9,203 nucleotides of DNA from Anaerobacillus sp. (lineage in GTDB: Bacteria; Bacillota; Bacilli; Bacillales; Anaerobacillaceae), in assembly GCA_007118195.1 (NCBI GenBank), contig SKSA01000025.1, forward strand, positions 1 through 9,203. Reading direction: 5' to 3'. Positions 1 to 6,614 of this stretch are shown here, in pieces (the first letter of the stretch is position 1; the number at the start of each line of letters is the position of its first letter). Below the pieces are notes generated by a model, which was not told the DNA's origin, did no database searches, and was given only the letters and a program-made list of their open reading frames with translations. A program made the position numbers and the translations under genes.

Positions 1-683
1 AGCAGAAGCAAGAAGGGTTTAGCTATATAGGGTTAAATGTTCCAGTAGGTAGGCTCAACTCTGGAGAATTAATCGAACTTGCTCGGGTTGCCAAAAAATA
101 TGGAAATGGGGAACTGAGGACGTGTACAACCCAAAATATCATTATTCCTAATGTCCGTAGTGAGAAAATTAAGGAGATGTTAGAAGAAGAAATTTTAAAA
201 ACGTTTTCCCCGCATCCGAAAAGTTTCATTGGGTACGCGGTTTCGTGTACAGGAAGTGAATATTGTAATTTTGCTTTAGTCGAGACAAAAACAAGAATAA
301 AGGAAATTACAGCATATTTAGATGAACAAATTGAATTGGACGTACCAGTTCGAATGAATGCAGTAGGCTGTCCGAGCTCATGTGGTCAAAGGCATATCGC
401 AGATATCGGCCTTCAAGGTAGTAAACTGAAAACGAAAGATTCTGGTATGGTCGAATCTTTTGAATTATACGTCGGTGGAACACTTGATCGAGACGAAGCT
501 TGTTTTAATCAAAAACTAGCAGGTAGAATACCTGTAACTGATGTTCAAGAAGTTTTGAAAGAGTTGTTGCTTTTCTTTAAAGAAGAGAAAAAAATAGGCG
601 AAAACTTTTATCATTTCGTACAAAGAGTTGGTGTTGAAACTTTACAAGAAAAGCTTGACGAGGCTTTATTTGCCGTTAAATAA
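1..683 (+). CDS. nirA: Nitrite/sulfite reductase, siroheme/[4Fe-4S] type, first paralogue (5' end outside window)
   Basis: This is the C-terminal ~227 codons of a ferredoxin-type assimilatory nitrite/sulfite reductase, a cytoplasmic enzyme making the six-electron reduction of nitrite to ammonia or sulfite to sulfide. The reading frame is open from base 3 and matches the downstream paralogue from its QKQEG segment (residue 316) onward, so the gene is cut by the window edge, not by mutation. Both cysteine pairs that bind the [4Fe-4S]-siroheme centre are present: CTGSEYC and GCPSSCGQ. The CTGxxxC and CPxSCGQ spacing is that of NirA-type enzymes rather than of the CysI hemoprotein. By eye it is roughly two thirds identical to the 540-residue protein at 1063-2685. 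Its stop is followed ten bases later by a strong terminator, so it ends its own transcription unit. Whether the substrate is nitrite or sulfite cannot be decided. Confidence 0.93.
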   Translation, partial: QKQEGFSYIGLNVPVGRLNSGELIELARVAKKYGNGELRTCTTQNIIIPNVRSEKIKEMLEEEILKTFSPHPKSFIGYAVSCTGSEYCNFALVETKTRIKEITAYLDEQIELDVPVRMNAVGCPSSCGQRHIADIGLQGSKLKTKDSGMVESFELYVGGTLDRDEACFNQKLAGRIPVTDVQEVLKELLLFFKEEKKIGENFYHFVQRVGVETLQEKLDEALFAVK

Positions 684-692
684 CGTTAACAT

Positions 693-750
693 AGTATAAG
701 GATGCTCTTCTTCAGTTTTAAGAACTGTTGAGAGCATCCTTATACTTTTT
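693..750 (+). terminator. Intrinsic terminator after the first reductase gene
   Basis: A perfect 16-bp stem is formed by 693-708 and 731-746. A smaller inner stem, CAGTT (713-717) with AACTG (723-727), closes the loop. The 3' arm runs into five T residues (746-750). It separates the first reductase from the promoter of the yezD operon. Confidence 0.9.
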
Positions 751-752
751 CA

Positions 753-781
753 TTGACTTTCACGGAGAACAGTCTTAAAAT
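753..781 (+). promoter_or_regulatory. Probable sigma-A promoter of the yezD-reductase-siroheme operon
   Basis: TTGACT (753-758) and TAAAAT (776-781) are separated by 17 bases, close to the housekeeping consensus. The site lies just after the upstream terminator and about 72 bases before the GTG start of the first gene. The AT-rich leader from about 788 to 840 could hold a regulator site, but I see no SAM riboswitch, T-box or clear palindrome in it. Confidence 0.6.
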
Positions 782-852
782 ATCAATTAATCATATAAAA
801 AAACTAGGGATTAAAATACTTACATATTCTCATACGTAAAGGGGGAGTAGAG

Positions 853-1002
853 GTGGTTAATAAATTAGAAAAAGAGCACGAACAAGTTTTTTTAAAACTA
901 CAGGAAATGTTAAAAGATATTAAGTTCGGTTCCATTACATTAGTTGTTCAAGATGGGAAAGTGATTCAAATAGAAAAAAATGAGAAACACCGTTTGAAGT
1001 AG
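853..1002 (+). CDS. yezD: YezD-family (DUF2292) small protein
   Basis: A 49-residue cytoplasmic protein of unknown function, too short for usual ORF cut-offs. It starts at a GTG preceded by GGGGGAG (841-847), with a 5-base spacer. The N-terminal half is a charged amphipathic helix. The C-terminal half, with GSITLVVQDGKVIQIEKNEK, matches the short DUF2292 signature: a G-S-x-T-L-V-V-Q-D-G-K-V-x-Q-I-E core that reads as two beta strands and a turn. From memory of the family, these proteins often lie beside sulfur-assimilation genes in Bacillales. Here the gene is the first cistron after the promoter, with the reductase start 60 bases after its stop. This position weakly supports a sulfite role for the second reductase. 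Confidence 0.82.
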   Translation: MVNKLEKEHEQVFLKLQEMLKDIKFGSITLVVQDGKVIQIEKNEKHRLK

Positions 1003-1062
1003 CTCGATTGGACAATGAAATGTTAAAATAAAGACTTCAATTTTAAATTTAGGAGGCATACG

Positions 1063-2685
1063 ATGGCATACGAAAAAACATGGGCAAATGACGGAACAAA
1101 ACTAAGTAAAGAAGAACTTCATAAGCTTGAAAAAGATGGGTTAGATATTTTAAATGATATTGATCATTATGCAAAAGAAGGATTTGCATCTATTCCTCAA
1201 GAATTATGGGGACATTTTAAATGGGCTGGCCTTTACTTACAGAAGCCAAAAGAGGCAGGCTACTTCATGATGCGTGTCAATATACCAACAGGAATTATTA
1301 CGAATGAACAAGCAATAACATTAGCAAATATCGGTAAAGATTACGGACGTGATGTGATTGATATTACGACACGTCAAGCCATTCAATATCATTGGCTAAC
1401 CATTGAGCAATTACCTGATATTTATCGACGCTTAAATGAAGTCGGTTTATCTTCTGTAGGTGCTTGTGGGGACATTCCGAGAACGATTATCGGAAATCCA
1501 TTAGCTGGTATTGACCGAAATGAGCTCTATGATACTCGTGAAATTGTCAATGATGTTTATCGTTTTTTCCAAAGGAATGAAGATTTTTCAAACTTACCAC
1601 GAAAATTTAAAATGTCGATTTCGTCCAATGTTCATAATGCAGGTCATGATCTCATTAACTGCTTAGCATTTACTCCTGCAACAAAGGAAGTTGATGGTGA
1701 AACGGTTGTAGGATTCCACGTGAAAGTCGGTGGAGGGTTGTCTTCTAAGCCGTACTTAGCTGAAGAATTAGATGTTTTTATACGTCCTGAAGAAGTGAAA
1801 AACGTGGCGATCGCGATTACGTCCATTTATCGCGACTATGGTTACCGTGAAAAACGTCATCGTGCTCGTTTGAAGTTTTTAATGGCGGATTGGGGTGCTG
1901 AGAAGTTCCGTGAAAAGCTAGTTGAAGTATATGGAAAAGAGTTACCTACTAAAGGTGAAGATAAAGTTGAGAATTGGAACGCCGGTTATTTTTACGGAGT
2001 TCACAGGCAGAAGCAAGAGGGACTTAGCTATGCTGGTTTTAACGTCCCTGTCGGAAGGATGAATTCAGAGCAACTTCTAGCTTTAGCCGATATAGCGAAA
2101 ACATATGGGAATGGTGAAATTAGAACGTGTAACTCGCAAAACATTGTTATTCCGAATGTTCCAGATGGAAAAATGGCCGATTTATTAGCTGAACCAGTTT
2201 TTGGAAAAATCACGATCAAGCCGAAAAGTTTTATCGGGTATTCAGTTGCATGTACAGGGATCGAGTACTGTAACTTAGCGTTAGTTGAAACAAAAGAAAC
2301 AACGAAGCAGCTTGCTGAATATTTAGATGAACAAATTGAATTAGATGTGCCAGTAAGAATCCATATGGTAGGCTGCCCGAACTCATGTGGACAGCGACAA
2401 ATTGCTGATGTTGGTCTTCAAGGAGTTTTAATGAAAACGAAGGAAAAAGGAATGATCGAAGCATTTGAAGTTTACGTCGGTGGTACGCTTGAGAAGGAGA
2501 AAGCTACATTCAATCAAAAATTAAAAGGGCGTATAGCATCTGATCACTTACCTGAAGTTTTAAAACAACTGTTCACGTTCTTTAAACAAGAAAAGGCGCC
2601 AGAGGAAAACTTCTACGATTTCGTTCAACGTGTAGGGATTGACGTGTTACAAGCTGAGTTAGATAAAATCCTCGCGGGAGAATAA
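1063..2685 (+). CDS. nirA: Nitrite/sulfite reductase, siroheme/[4Fe-4S] type, complete second paralogue
   Basis: A complete 540-residue cytoplasmic assimilatory reductase. It shows the internal duplication of the family: ferredoxin-like half-domain at about 55-125, siroheme/FeS domain at about 135-290, second half-domain at about 315-375, and C-terminal siroheme/FeS domain at about 385-530. The four cluster ligands are C397, C403 (CTGIEYC), C438 and C442 (GCPNSCGQ). Basic residues expected around the anion site are seen in TTRQ (102-105), RKFK (180-183) and RHRAR (265-269). The segment GACGD (133-137) recalls the ACGD motif of actinobacterial NirA/SirA sulfite reductase. The ATG follows AGGAGG (1051-1056) with a 6-base spacer. 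The siroheme genes downstream supply its cofactor. Nitrite and sulfite reduction both remain possible. Confidence 0.95.
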   Translation: MAYEKTWANDGTKLSKEELHKLEKDGLDILNDIDHYAKEGFASIPQELWGHFKWAGLYLQKPKEAGYFMMRVNIPTGIITNEQAITLANIGKDYGRDVIDITTRQAIQYHWLTIEQLPDIYRRLNEVGLSSVGACGDIPRTIIGNPLAGIDRNELYDTREIVNDVYRFFQRNEDFSNLPRKFKMSISSNVHNAGHDLINCLAFTPATKEVDGETVVGFHVKVGGGLSSKPYLAEELDVFIRPEEVKNVAIAITSIYRDYGYREKRHRARLKFLMADWGAEKFREKLVEVYGKELPTKGEDKVENWNAGYFYGVHRQKQEGLSYAGFNVPVGRMNSEQLLALADIAKTYGNGEIRTCNSQNIVIPNVPDGKMADLLAEPVFGKITIKPKSFIGYSVACTGIEYCNLALVETKETTKQLAEYLDEQIELDVPVRIHMVGCPNSCGQRQIADVGLQGVLMKTKEKGMIEAFEVYVGGTLEKEKATFNQKLKGRIASDHLPEVLKQLFTFFKQEKAPEENFYDFVQRVGIDVLQAELDKILAGE

Positions 2686-2689
2686 AAAG

Positions 2690-2890
2690 ATGAAACTATA
2701 TCATTTTACTGTGTTAGTAGACAACAAAGAACTACCAGTAATCGTAGCAGCAGAGAATGATGAACAAGCTTTTAAACGAGCAGAAATCGAAGTAGAGAAA
2801 AGTTTTTTGAAGTTTCCTGAAATTAAAGAGGTAGTTCTATTAGAGCGAAAAAAGATTACAAGTGGTGGCACAGCTTTTGTTATACGTTAA
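2690..2890 (+). CDS. DUF3906 family small protein
   Basis: A 66-residue protein that I match to the uncharacterised DUF3906 family of Bacillales, usually found between a nitrite/sulfite reductase and a uroporphyrinogen methyltransferase gene. The start lies 4 bases after the reductase stop, and its ribosome binding site GGGAG (2676-2680) is inside the reductase gene, so the two are probably translationally coupled. Visible features are an N-terminal beta strand (KLYHFTVLVD), an acidic helix with DEQAFKRAEIEVEK, a second strand around KEVVLLERK, and a hydrophobic end with GGTAFVI. There are no cysteines or histidine clusters that would suggest metal binding, and no signal peptide. Its function is unknown; the invariant position suggests help in reductase assembly, electron supply or siroheme loading, which is inference. 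Confidence 0.85.
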   Translation: MKLYHFTVLVDNKELPVIVAAENDEQAFKRAEIEVEKSFLKFPEIKEVVLLERKKITSGGTAFVIR

Positions 2891-2963
2891 GTAGAAAAAC
2901 TAAGGTATGTTTAGTGAAGATTATGAAGCTGAAGTATAAGAGAGTTAAGGGAGGTGACAGGGA

Positions 2964-4424
2964 ATGTCTAAAAAAGGAATGGTGTATTTAGTAGGGGCAG
3001 GGCCTGGAGACCAAAGGCTTATTACTGTAAAAGGACTCGAAGCACTAAAACAAGCAGAAGTCGTTTTATATGATCGTTTAGTCAATCCAATTTTATTACA
3101 AGAAACGAGTGATCATGCTGAATTGATTTATTGTGGGAAACTACCAGACCGTCATATTTTAAGGCAAGAAGCGATCAATGAATTGCTAGTTGAAAAAGCA
3201 AAATTAGGGAAGGTAGTTGTTCGTCTAAAAGGTGGTGACCCTGGTGTTTTCGGGCGAGTAGGAGAAGAAGCTGAAGCATTGAAAAAAGAGGACATCAGTT
3301 ATGAAATTGTTCCAGGAATCACTTCAGGTATAGCAGCGGCTAGTTATGCAGGAATTCCTGTCACTCACCGAGAATATGGAACGAGCTTTACAGTTGTGAC
3401 TGGCCATGATAAATCGGTTGATGGGAAGCCTTTAATTAATTGGCAGGCGCTAGCTAACGGAATAGATACGATTGCCTTTTATATGGGGATTAAAAACCTT
3501 CCTTACATTTGTGAACAGTTAACTTCTAATGGTCGATCTCCTGAAACGAAAGTTGCTGTTATTCAATGGGGAACCACGGGAAAACAAAAGGTTGTGGAGG
3601 GTTCACTAAGATCAATTGAAAGTGAAGTAGCAAAACAACAAATTAGTAACCCAGCAATAACTCTTGTTGGAAACATCGTTTCTCTTCGTGAACAATTACA
3701 ATGGTTCGAAGATAAATTATTGTTCGGTAAAAAAATCCTTTTTCCTGAAAGCAAAGCAAGTCAAAGGGAAACGCTTTTAAATCACGGGGCAGAAGTGCTT
3801 GAATATCCGAAGTTAGTCGTTCAACCTGAACTAGGAAAACAAGCATATGTAGAAAAGCTTAAAACTCTACGAAATTACGATGAGATTTTCTTCTGTTCAA
3901 AAGAAAGTGTTCAGTTGTTTTTTGATAGTTTAATCAGTAACGGGATTGATATTCGCTTTCTAACCGCGAAACTTTTCGGTAAGAATGTCGAGGTGATTGA
4001 GGCGCTAAAAAATAAAGGTTTATTCACTGAGCAAACATCGGTGACTTCGTTAAGCAGTAGGAGTTTAATGGTCGGGTCTCAAGAGGAAATTAACAACGAT
4101 AAAAATAGTTGTCATTATTTAATCACTCATGACTTTAAAACGAGTCCATCAGCTTCAGTTGCTTTTCATCGAGTCATTGAAGAAGGCGGCTTTAATACAG
4201 TTATTTTCTCATCGCCACGATCAGTTAAAAATTTCATCATAAATGCGAAACTAGATGGTCACGATCCATATGAAATTATTCGTAACTGCCATGTAATTTG
4301 TTCTGGTGAGGATACATTACTTGAGGCAAAGCAAAGTAAGATAGCGGTTGATATTTATTCGGTTGACCTAAATCTTGAAAATATTGAACAACTATGGATG
4401 CGAGAAGAAAAAGTCATCTTATGA
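2964..4424 (+). CDS. cobA: Uroporphyrinogen-III C-methyltransferase fused to a uroporphyrinogen-III synthase domain
   Basis: A 486-residue cytoplasmic fusion. Residues 5-245 are a SUMT/CobA methyltransferase, which uses two SAM to turn uroporphyrinogen III into precorrin-2. It has all the hallmark motifs: VGAGPGD (10-16), RLKGGDPGVFGR (87-98), VPGITSG (116-122), YMG (173-175), QWGTTGKQ (201-208) and NPAITLVG (229-236). Residues about 255-480 have the HemD pattern: FFCSKESVQLFF (309-320), VIFSSPRSVKNF (413-424) and VICSGEDTLLEA (444-455). HemD makes uroporphyrinogen III from hydroxymethylbilane, so the fusion could link two successive steps. The HemD half is quite divergent and its activity is less certain. 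The start has an excellent site, AGGGAGGTGA, 7-8 bases upstream. A 73-base gap without clear features separates it from DUF3906. Confidence 0.93.
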   Translation: MSKKGMVYLVGAGPGDQRLITVKGLEALKQAEVVLYDRLVNPILLQETSDHAELIYCGKLPDRHILRQEAINELLVEKAKLGKVVVRLKGGDPGVFGRVGEEAEALKKEDISYEIVPGITSGIAAASYAGIPVTHREYGTSFTVVTGHDKSVDGKPLINWQALANGIDTIAFYMGIKNLPYICEQLTSNGRSPETKVAVIQWGTTGKQKVVEGSLRSIESEVAKQQISNPAITLVGNIVSLREQLQWFEDKLLFGKKILFPESKASQRETLLNHGAEVLEYPKLVVQPELGKQAYVEKLKTLRNYDEIFFCSKESVQLFFDSLISNGIDIRFLTAKLFGKNVEVIEALKNKGLFTEQTSVTSLSSRSLMVGSQEEINNDKNSCHYLITHDFKTSPSASVAFHRVIEEGGFNTVIFSSPRSVKNFIINAKLDGHDPYEIIRNCHVICSGEDTLLEAKQSKIAVDIYSVDLNLENIEQLWMREEKVIL

Positions 4425-4436
4425 GGTGGTTAGACA

Positions 4437-5159
4437 ATGAAGGCGGTTCTTTTAGTCGGTCACGGTAGTCGTAAAATGGCGTCGAATGATCAATTTATAC
4501 AATTTGCTAATATGGTCGGTCAACAATGCGATTCAGCGTTGTTTCGCTACGCTTTTTTGGAGTTAGCGACACCTTCGATCCTCGACGAAATAAAGATTTG
4601 CGTTGAGGAAGGTGCGAAAAAAATCACTGTTTTTCCGCTACTTCTTTTGTCAGCAGGTCATGCGAAATATGATATACCTAATGAACTAGCAAAAGCAAAA
4701 CAGTTGTATCCAAACATTACGTTTCAATTAGAAAATCCTTTAGGGATGCAAGAAACGCTTTTAAGTATTTTAGAACAAAGACTCGTAGAGAAACAGTATC
4801 AAAGGGATAACAATTCGCTTATTGTTTTTGTCGGCAGGGGTAGTTATGAAAAAGAAGCAATTGCTGAATTTACGATGATTAGTGATCATCTTAGCCAAAG
4901 GCTTCGCCCTTCAAATGTCCAGTGTTGCTTTTTAGTTGGTGGTGAAACCTCATTTGAAGATGCGATAAACTGTGCCAAAAAATCTCATTACGAACGTATC
5001 TATGTGTTACCATATTTACTATTTAATGGTATCTTACTAAAAAAAATTCACCAATCTGTAAATTCTATCAATGATGAGCGCTTTAATGTTAGTGAGCCTA
5101 TTGGTTCAGATAAAAAAATAACTAAGTTAGTATCACAATTAGTTAATCAAGCATTATAA
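4437..5159 (+). CDS. sirB: Sirohydrochlorin ferrochelatase, SirB/CbiX family
   Basis: A 240-residue cytoplasmic chelatase of the two-repeat SirB/CbiX class, expected to insert Fe2+ into sirohydrochlorin to give siroheme. The N-terminal repeat has the metal-site signature VGHGSR (His9), the acidic LELATPS segment (Glu42) and LLLSAGHAKYDIP (His75). In the C-terminal repeat the matching motif is VGRGS (132-136), with Arg where the N-terminal repeat has His, and YVLPYLLFNG (189-198). This is what is expected if only the N-terminal half holds the metal. The gene starts 12 bases after the SUMT-HemD stop, and its ribosome binding site GAGGTGG overlaps that stop. It is the last gene of the operon. 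A SirC dehydrogenase, needed between SUMT and SirB, does not follow. Confidence 0.92.
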   Translation: MKAVLLVGHGSRKMASNDQFIQFANMVGQQCDSALFRYAFLELATPSILDEIKICVEEGAKKITVFPLLLLSAGHAKYDIPNELAKAKQLYPNITFQLENPLGMQETLLSILEQRLVEKQYQRDNNSLIVFVGRGSYEKEAIAEFTMISDHLSQRLRPSNVQCCFLVGGETSFEDAINCAKKSHYERIYVLPYLLFNGILLKKIHQSVNSINDERFNVSEPIGSDKKITKLVSQLVNQAL

Positions 5160-5205
5160 TTGAATAAATATAATCAGAAGAGGCTGTTCCGTAGCAAAGT
5201 GTCAG

Positions 5206-5276
5206 TCACCTCTAATACTAGAAATAGATCGTGTGCAAACATACACTTCTATAAAATAGTATTCCATAAGAGGTGA
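5206..5276 (+). repeat. Long imperfect hairpin in the sirB-cotJA spacer
   Basis: TCACCTCT (5206-5213) pairs with AGAGGTGA (5269-5276), AATACTA (5214-5220) with TAGTATT (5257-5263), ATAGA (5224-5228) with TCTAT (5248-5252) and GTGT (5231-5234) with ACAC (5243-5246). The right arm carries a 5-base bulge between the first two blocks. This gives a 71-base stem-loop in the transcript after sirB, just ahead of the terminator. No protein is encoded. It may be a 3'-end stabiliser or a processed RNA; I do not recognise a known RNA family. Confidence 0.6.
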
Positions 5277-5278
5277 AC

Positions 5279-5306
5279 AGAAACTTATGGAGCAGTTTCT
5301 TTTTTT
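5279..5306 (+). terminator. Intrinsic terminator of the siroheme/reductase operon
   Basis: AGAAACT (5279-5285) pairs with AGTTTCT (5294-5300), an 8-base loop lies between, and six T residues follow (5301-5306). A competing hairpin, TCCATAAG (5263-5270) with CTTATGGA (5284-5291), overlaps the 5' arm and cannot form at the same time. Confidence 0.72.
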
Positions 5307-5309
5307 GGG

Positions 5310-5338
5310 GTACTATTTCCGAGTTTTCATCATATGAT
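5310..5338 (+). promoter_or_regulatory. Possible sigma-E-type sporulation promoter for cotJ
   Basis: CATATGAT (5331-5338) resembles the sigma-E -10 box CATACAAT, and GTACTATT (5310-5317) could be its -35 box with a 13-base spacer. It lies directly after the upstream terminator and about 40 bases before cotJA, whose operon is sigma-E controlled in B. subtilis. The match is approximate. Confidence 0.4.
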
Positions 5339-5378
5339 CTAATGGTGTAAAAAAATGGGAAAAGGGAGGAACGACTTC

Positions 5379-5615
5379 ATGCAAAATTTCACACCGAGAA
5401 AATTTTATCACCCTTACGTAAGTCCATTTGATCCTTGTCCACCGATGACCGTTAAGTCGTATGAAACGCCACCTCATTTATACATGACTTTTCAGCCGTA
5501 CGGATTACCGCAGTTTTCACCTAAAGAAGCTCTTTGTGCAGGAACTCTTTGGCCAGCGTTGTATGACCCTTATTTTAGTCCTTATAAAAAACAAGAAAGG
5601 CAGGATGATCAATGA
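5379..5615 (+). CDS. cotJA: Spore coat protein CotJA
   Basis: A 78-residue spore coat-associated protein made in the mother cell. It is rich in Pro, Tyr and Phe and carries the CotJA signature segments SPFDPCPP, TPPHLY, FQPYGLPQFSPKEAL and GTLWPALYDPY. I place the start at the ATG at 5379 because AAAGGGAGG (5361-5369) lies 9 bases upstream. The in-frame ATG at 5355 lies ahead of that site and would put it inside the coding region. The last four bases overlap the start of cotJB, so the two are probably translationally coupled. No signal peptide or transmembrane segment is visible. Confidence 0.93.
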   Translation: MQNFTPRKFYHPYVSPFDPCPPMTVKSYETPPHLYMTFQPYGLPQFSPKEALCAGTLWPALYDPYFSPYKKQERQDDQ

Positions 5616-5878
5616 TGCAAAAACAACTGCCAAAAGAGTTTTATCCGTTAATGCAAGAACTACAAGCTGTTGATTTCGTCTTGTTAGAATTAACGCTATA
5701 TTTGGATACACATCCTAACGATCAAGAGGCAATCCAACAATTCAACCAATATGTTCAAGTGAGTAAACAATTAAAACATCAAGTTGAGCAAATATATGGT
5801 CCGTTGCAGCAATACGGAAATAGTTATAGTGGGTACCCTTGGAATTGGAATGACGGACCATGGCCATGGCAAATATAG
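5612..5878 (+). CDS. cotJB: Spore coat protein CotJB
   Basis: An 88-residue spore coat protein, close to the 87 residues of B. subtilis CotJB. Recognisable segments are LPKEFYPLMQELQAVDF, LYLDTHPNDQEA, and a C-terminal Trp/Pro/Gly-rich tail with NSYSGYPWNW and GPWPWQI, which is strongly conserved in the family. The N-terminal two thirds should be helical. It begins within the cotJA stop; two adjacent ATG codons (5612 and 5615) are both possible starts, served by GGCAGG a few bases upstream. It is the middle gene of the three-gene coat operon. Confidence 0.95.
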   Translation: MMQKQLPKEFYPLMQELQAVDFVLLELTLYLDTHPNDQEAIQQFNQYVQVSKQLKHQVEQIYGPLQQYGNSYSGYPWNWNDGPWPWQI

Positions 5879-5898
5879 CTTAGGGGGGGATAAACTAA

Positions 5899-6468
5899 AT
5901 GTGGATTTATGAAAAAAAATTACAATATCCAGTAAAAGTAAGTCAGTGTAACCCGATGCTTGCTAAGTTTTTAGTTGAACAATATGGGGGCGCTGATGGG
6001 GAACTAGCTGCAGCCCTTCGTTACTTAAACCAGCGCTACACATTGCCTGATAAAGTTATTGGCTTATTAACTGATATCGGTACAGAAGAATTCGCACATT
6101 TAGAGATGATTGCAACGATGATATATAAACTGACTAAAGATGCGACTCCAGAGCAAATGAAGCAAGCAGGATTAGGTGACCATTATGCTGTTCATGATAA
6201 AGCGTTATTCTATGCAAATGCGTCAGGAGTCCCGTGGACGGCTGCTTATATTCAAGCAAAAGGTGATCCAATTGCTGATTTGTATGAAGATATAGCTGCA
6301 GAAGAAAAAGCTAGAGCAACATACCAATGGTTAATTGACTTGTCCGATGATCCTGATATTAATGATAGTTTAAGATTTTTAAGAGAACGAGAAATCGTTC
6401 ATTCAATGAGGTTTAAGGAAGCAGTTGAAATTTTGAAAGAAGAGCAAGGAAAGAAAAAGTACTATTAA
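5899..6468 (+). CDS. cotJC: Spore coat protein CotJC, manganese-catalase-like
   Basis: A 189-residue protein of the CotJC/manganese catalase family with a ferritin-like four-helix fold, found in the inner spore coat. Likely di-manganese ligands are visible in the right order: Glu35 (GADGELAA), Glu64 and His67 (EEFAHLE), Glu135 or Glu136 (AAEEKARA) and His168 (REIVHSMRF). The site therefore looks intact and peroxide removal is plausible, as is a mainly structural coat role. It lacks the long C-terminal tail of true manganese catalases, which is normal for CotJC. The ATG follows GGGGGGAT (starting 5883), 20 bases after the cotJB stop. A hairpin terminator lies about 70 bases downstream. Confidence 0.95.
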   Translation: MWIYEKKLQYPVKVSQCNPMLAKFLVEQYGGADGELAAALRYLNQRYTLPDKVIGLLTDIGTEEFAHLEMIATMIYKLTKDATPEQMKQAGLGDHYAVHDKALFYANASGVPWTAAYIQAKGDPIADLYEDIAAEEKARATYQWLIDLSDDPDINDSLRFLREREIVHSMRFKEAVEILKEEQGKKKYY

Positions 6469-6534
6469 ATTTGAGAATGCATGAGTATAGAAAAATAATA
6501 TAAATGGGATGATATCGTTTAAAAGGATCTTCAG

Positions 6535-6578
6535 AAAATATCGAGTGTACGAAATGCACTTATGATATTTTATATTTT
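6535..6578 (+). terminator. Probable terminator of cotJABC
   Basis: AAAATATC (6535-6542) pairs with GATATTTT (6564-6571), and inside it AGTGTA (6544-6549) pairs with TGCACT (6555-6560) around the loop CGAAA. A T-rich tail (ATATTTT) follows. The stem is GC-poor. Its A-rich 5' arm and T-rich 3' arm could also stop the converging minus-strand transcript. Confidence 0.6.
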
Positions 6579-6611
6579 AAGGACAGTACTATGAAAGTTC
6601 TGTCCTTAAAA
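6575..6611. repeat. Perfect inverted repeat between convergent operons
   Basis: TTTTAAGGACAG (6575-6586) and CTGTCCTTAAAA (6600-6611) are perfect 12-base arms, with ACT/AGT adding three inner pairs. It sits four bases beyond the last stop of the minus-strand operon. The arms begin with TTTT and end with AAAA, the reverse of a classical terminator, so on neither strand is the stem followed by a U run. It is probably a transcript 3'-end stabiliser or part of a compound bidirectional terminator. Confidence 0.6.
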
Positions 6612-6614
6612 TGG

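Noticed and set aside
782..852. SAM riboswitch or T-box in the leader of the yezD operon
   Set aside because: The leader is short and AT-rich; none of the conserved SAM-box or T-box segments is present and there is no second terminator before yezD.
684..852. Mobile element between the two reductase genes
   Set aside because: The 16-bp palindrome is a terminator followed by T residues; there are no transposase traces, terminal repeats or target duplications.
2028..2464. Minus-strand ORFs inside the second reductase
   Set aside because: They are antisense shadows; a similar shadow occurs in the first copy because the coding strands are alike.
5355..5378. Upstream ATG for cotJA
   Set aside because: The AAAGGGAGG ribosome binding site lies after this ATG and fits the ATG at 5379; the extra residues do not resemble CotJA.
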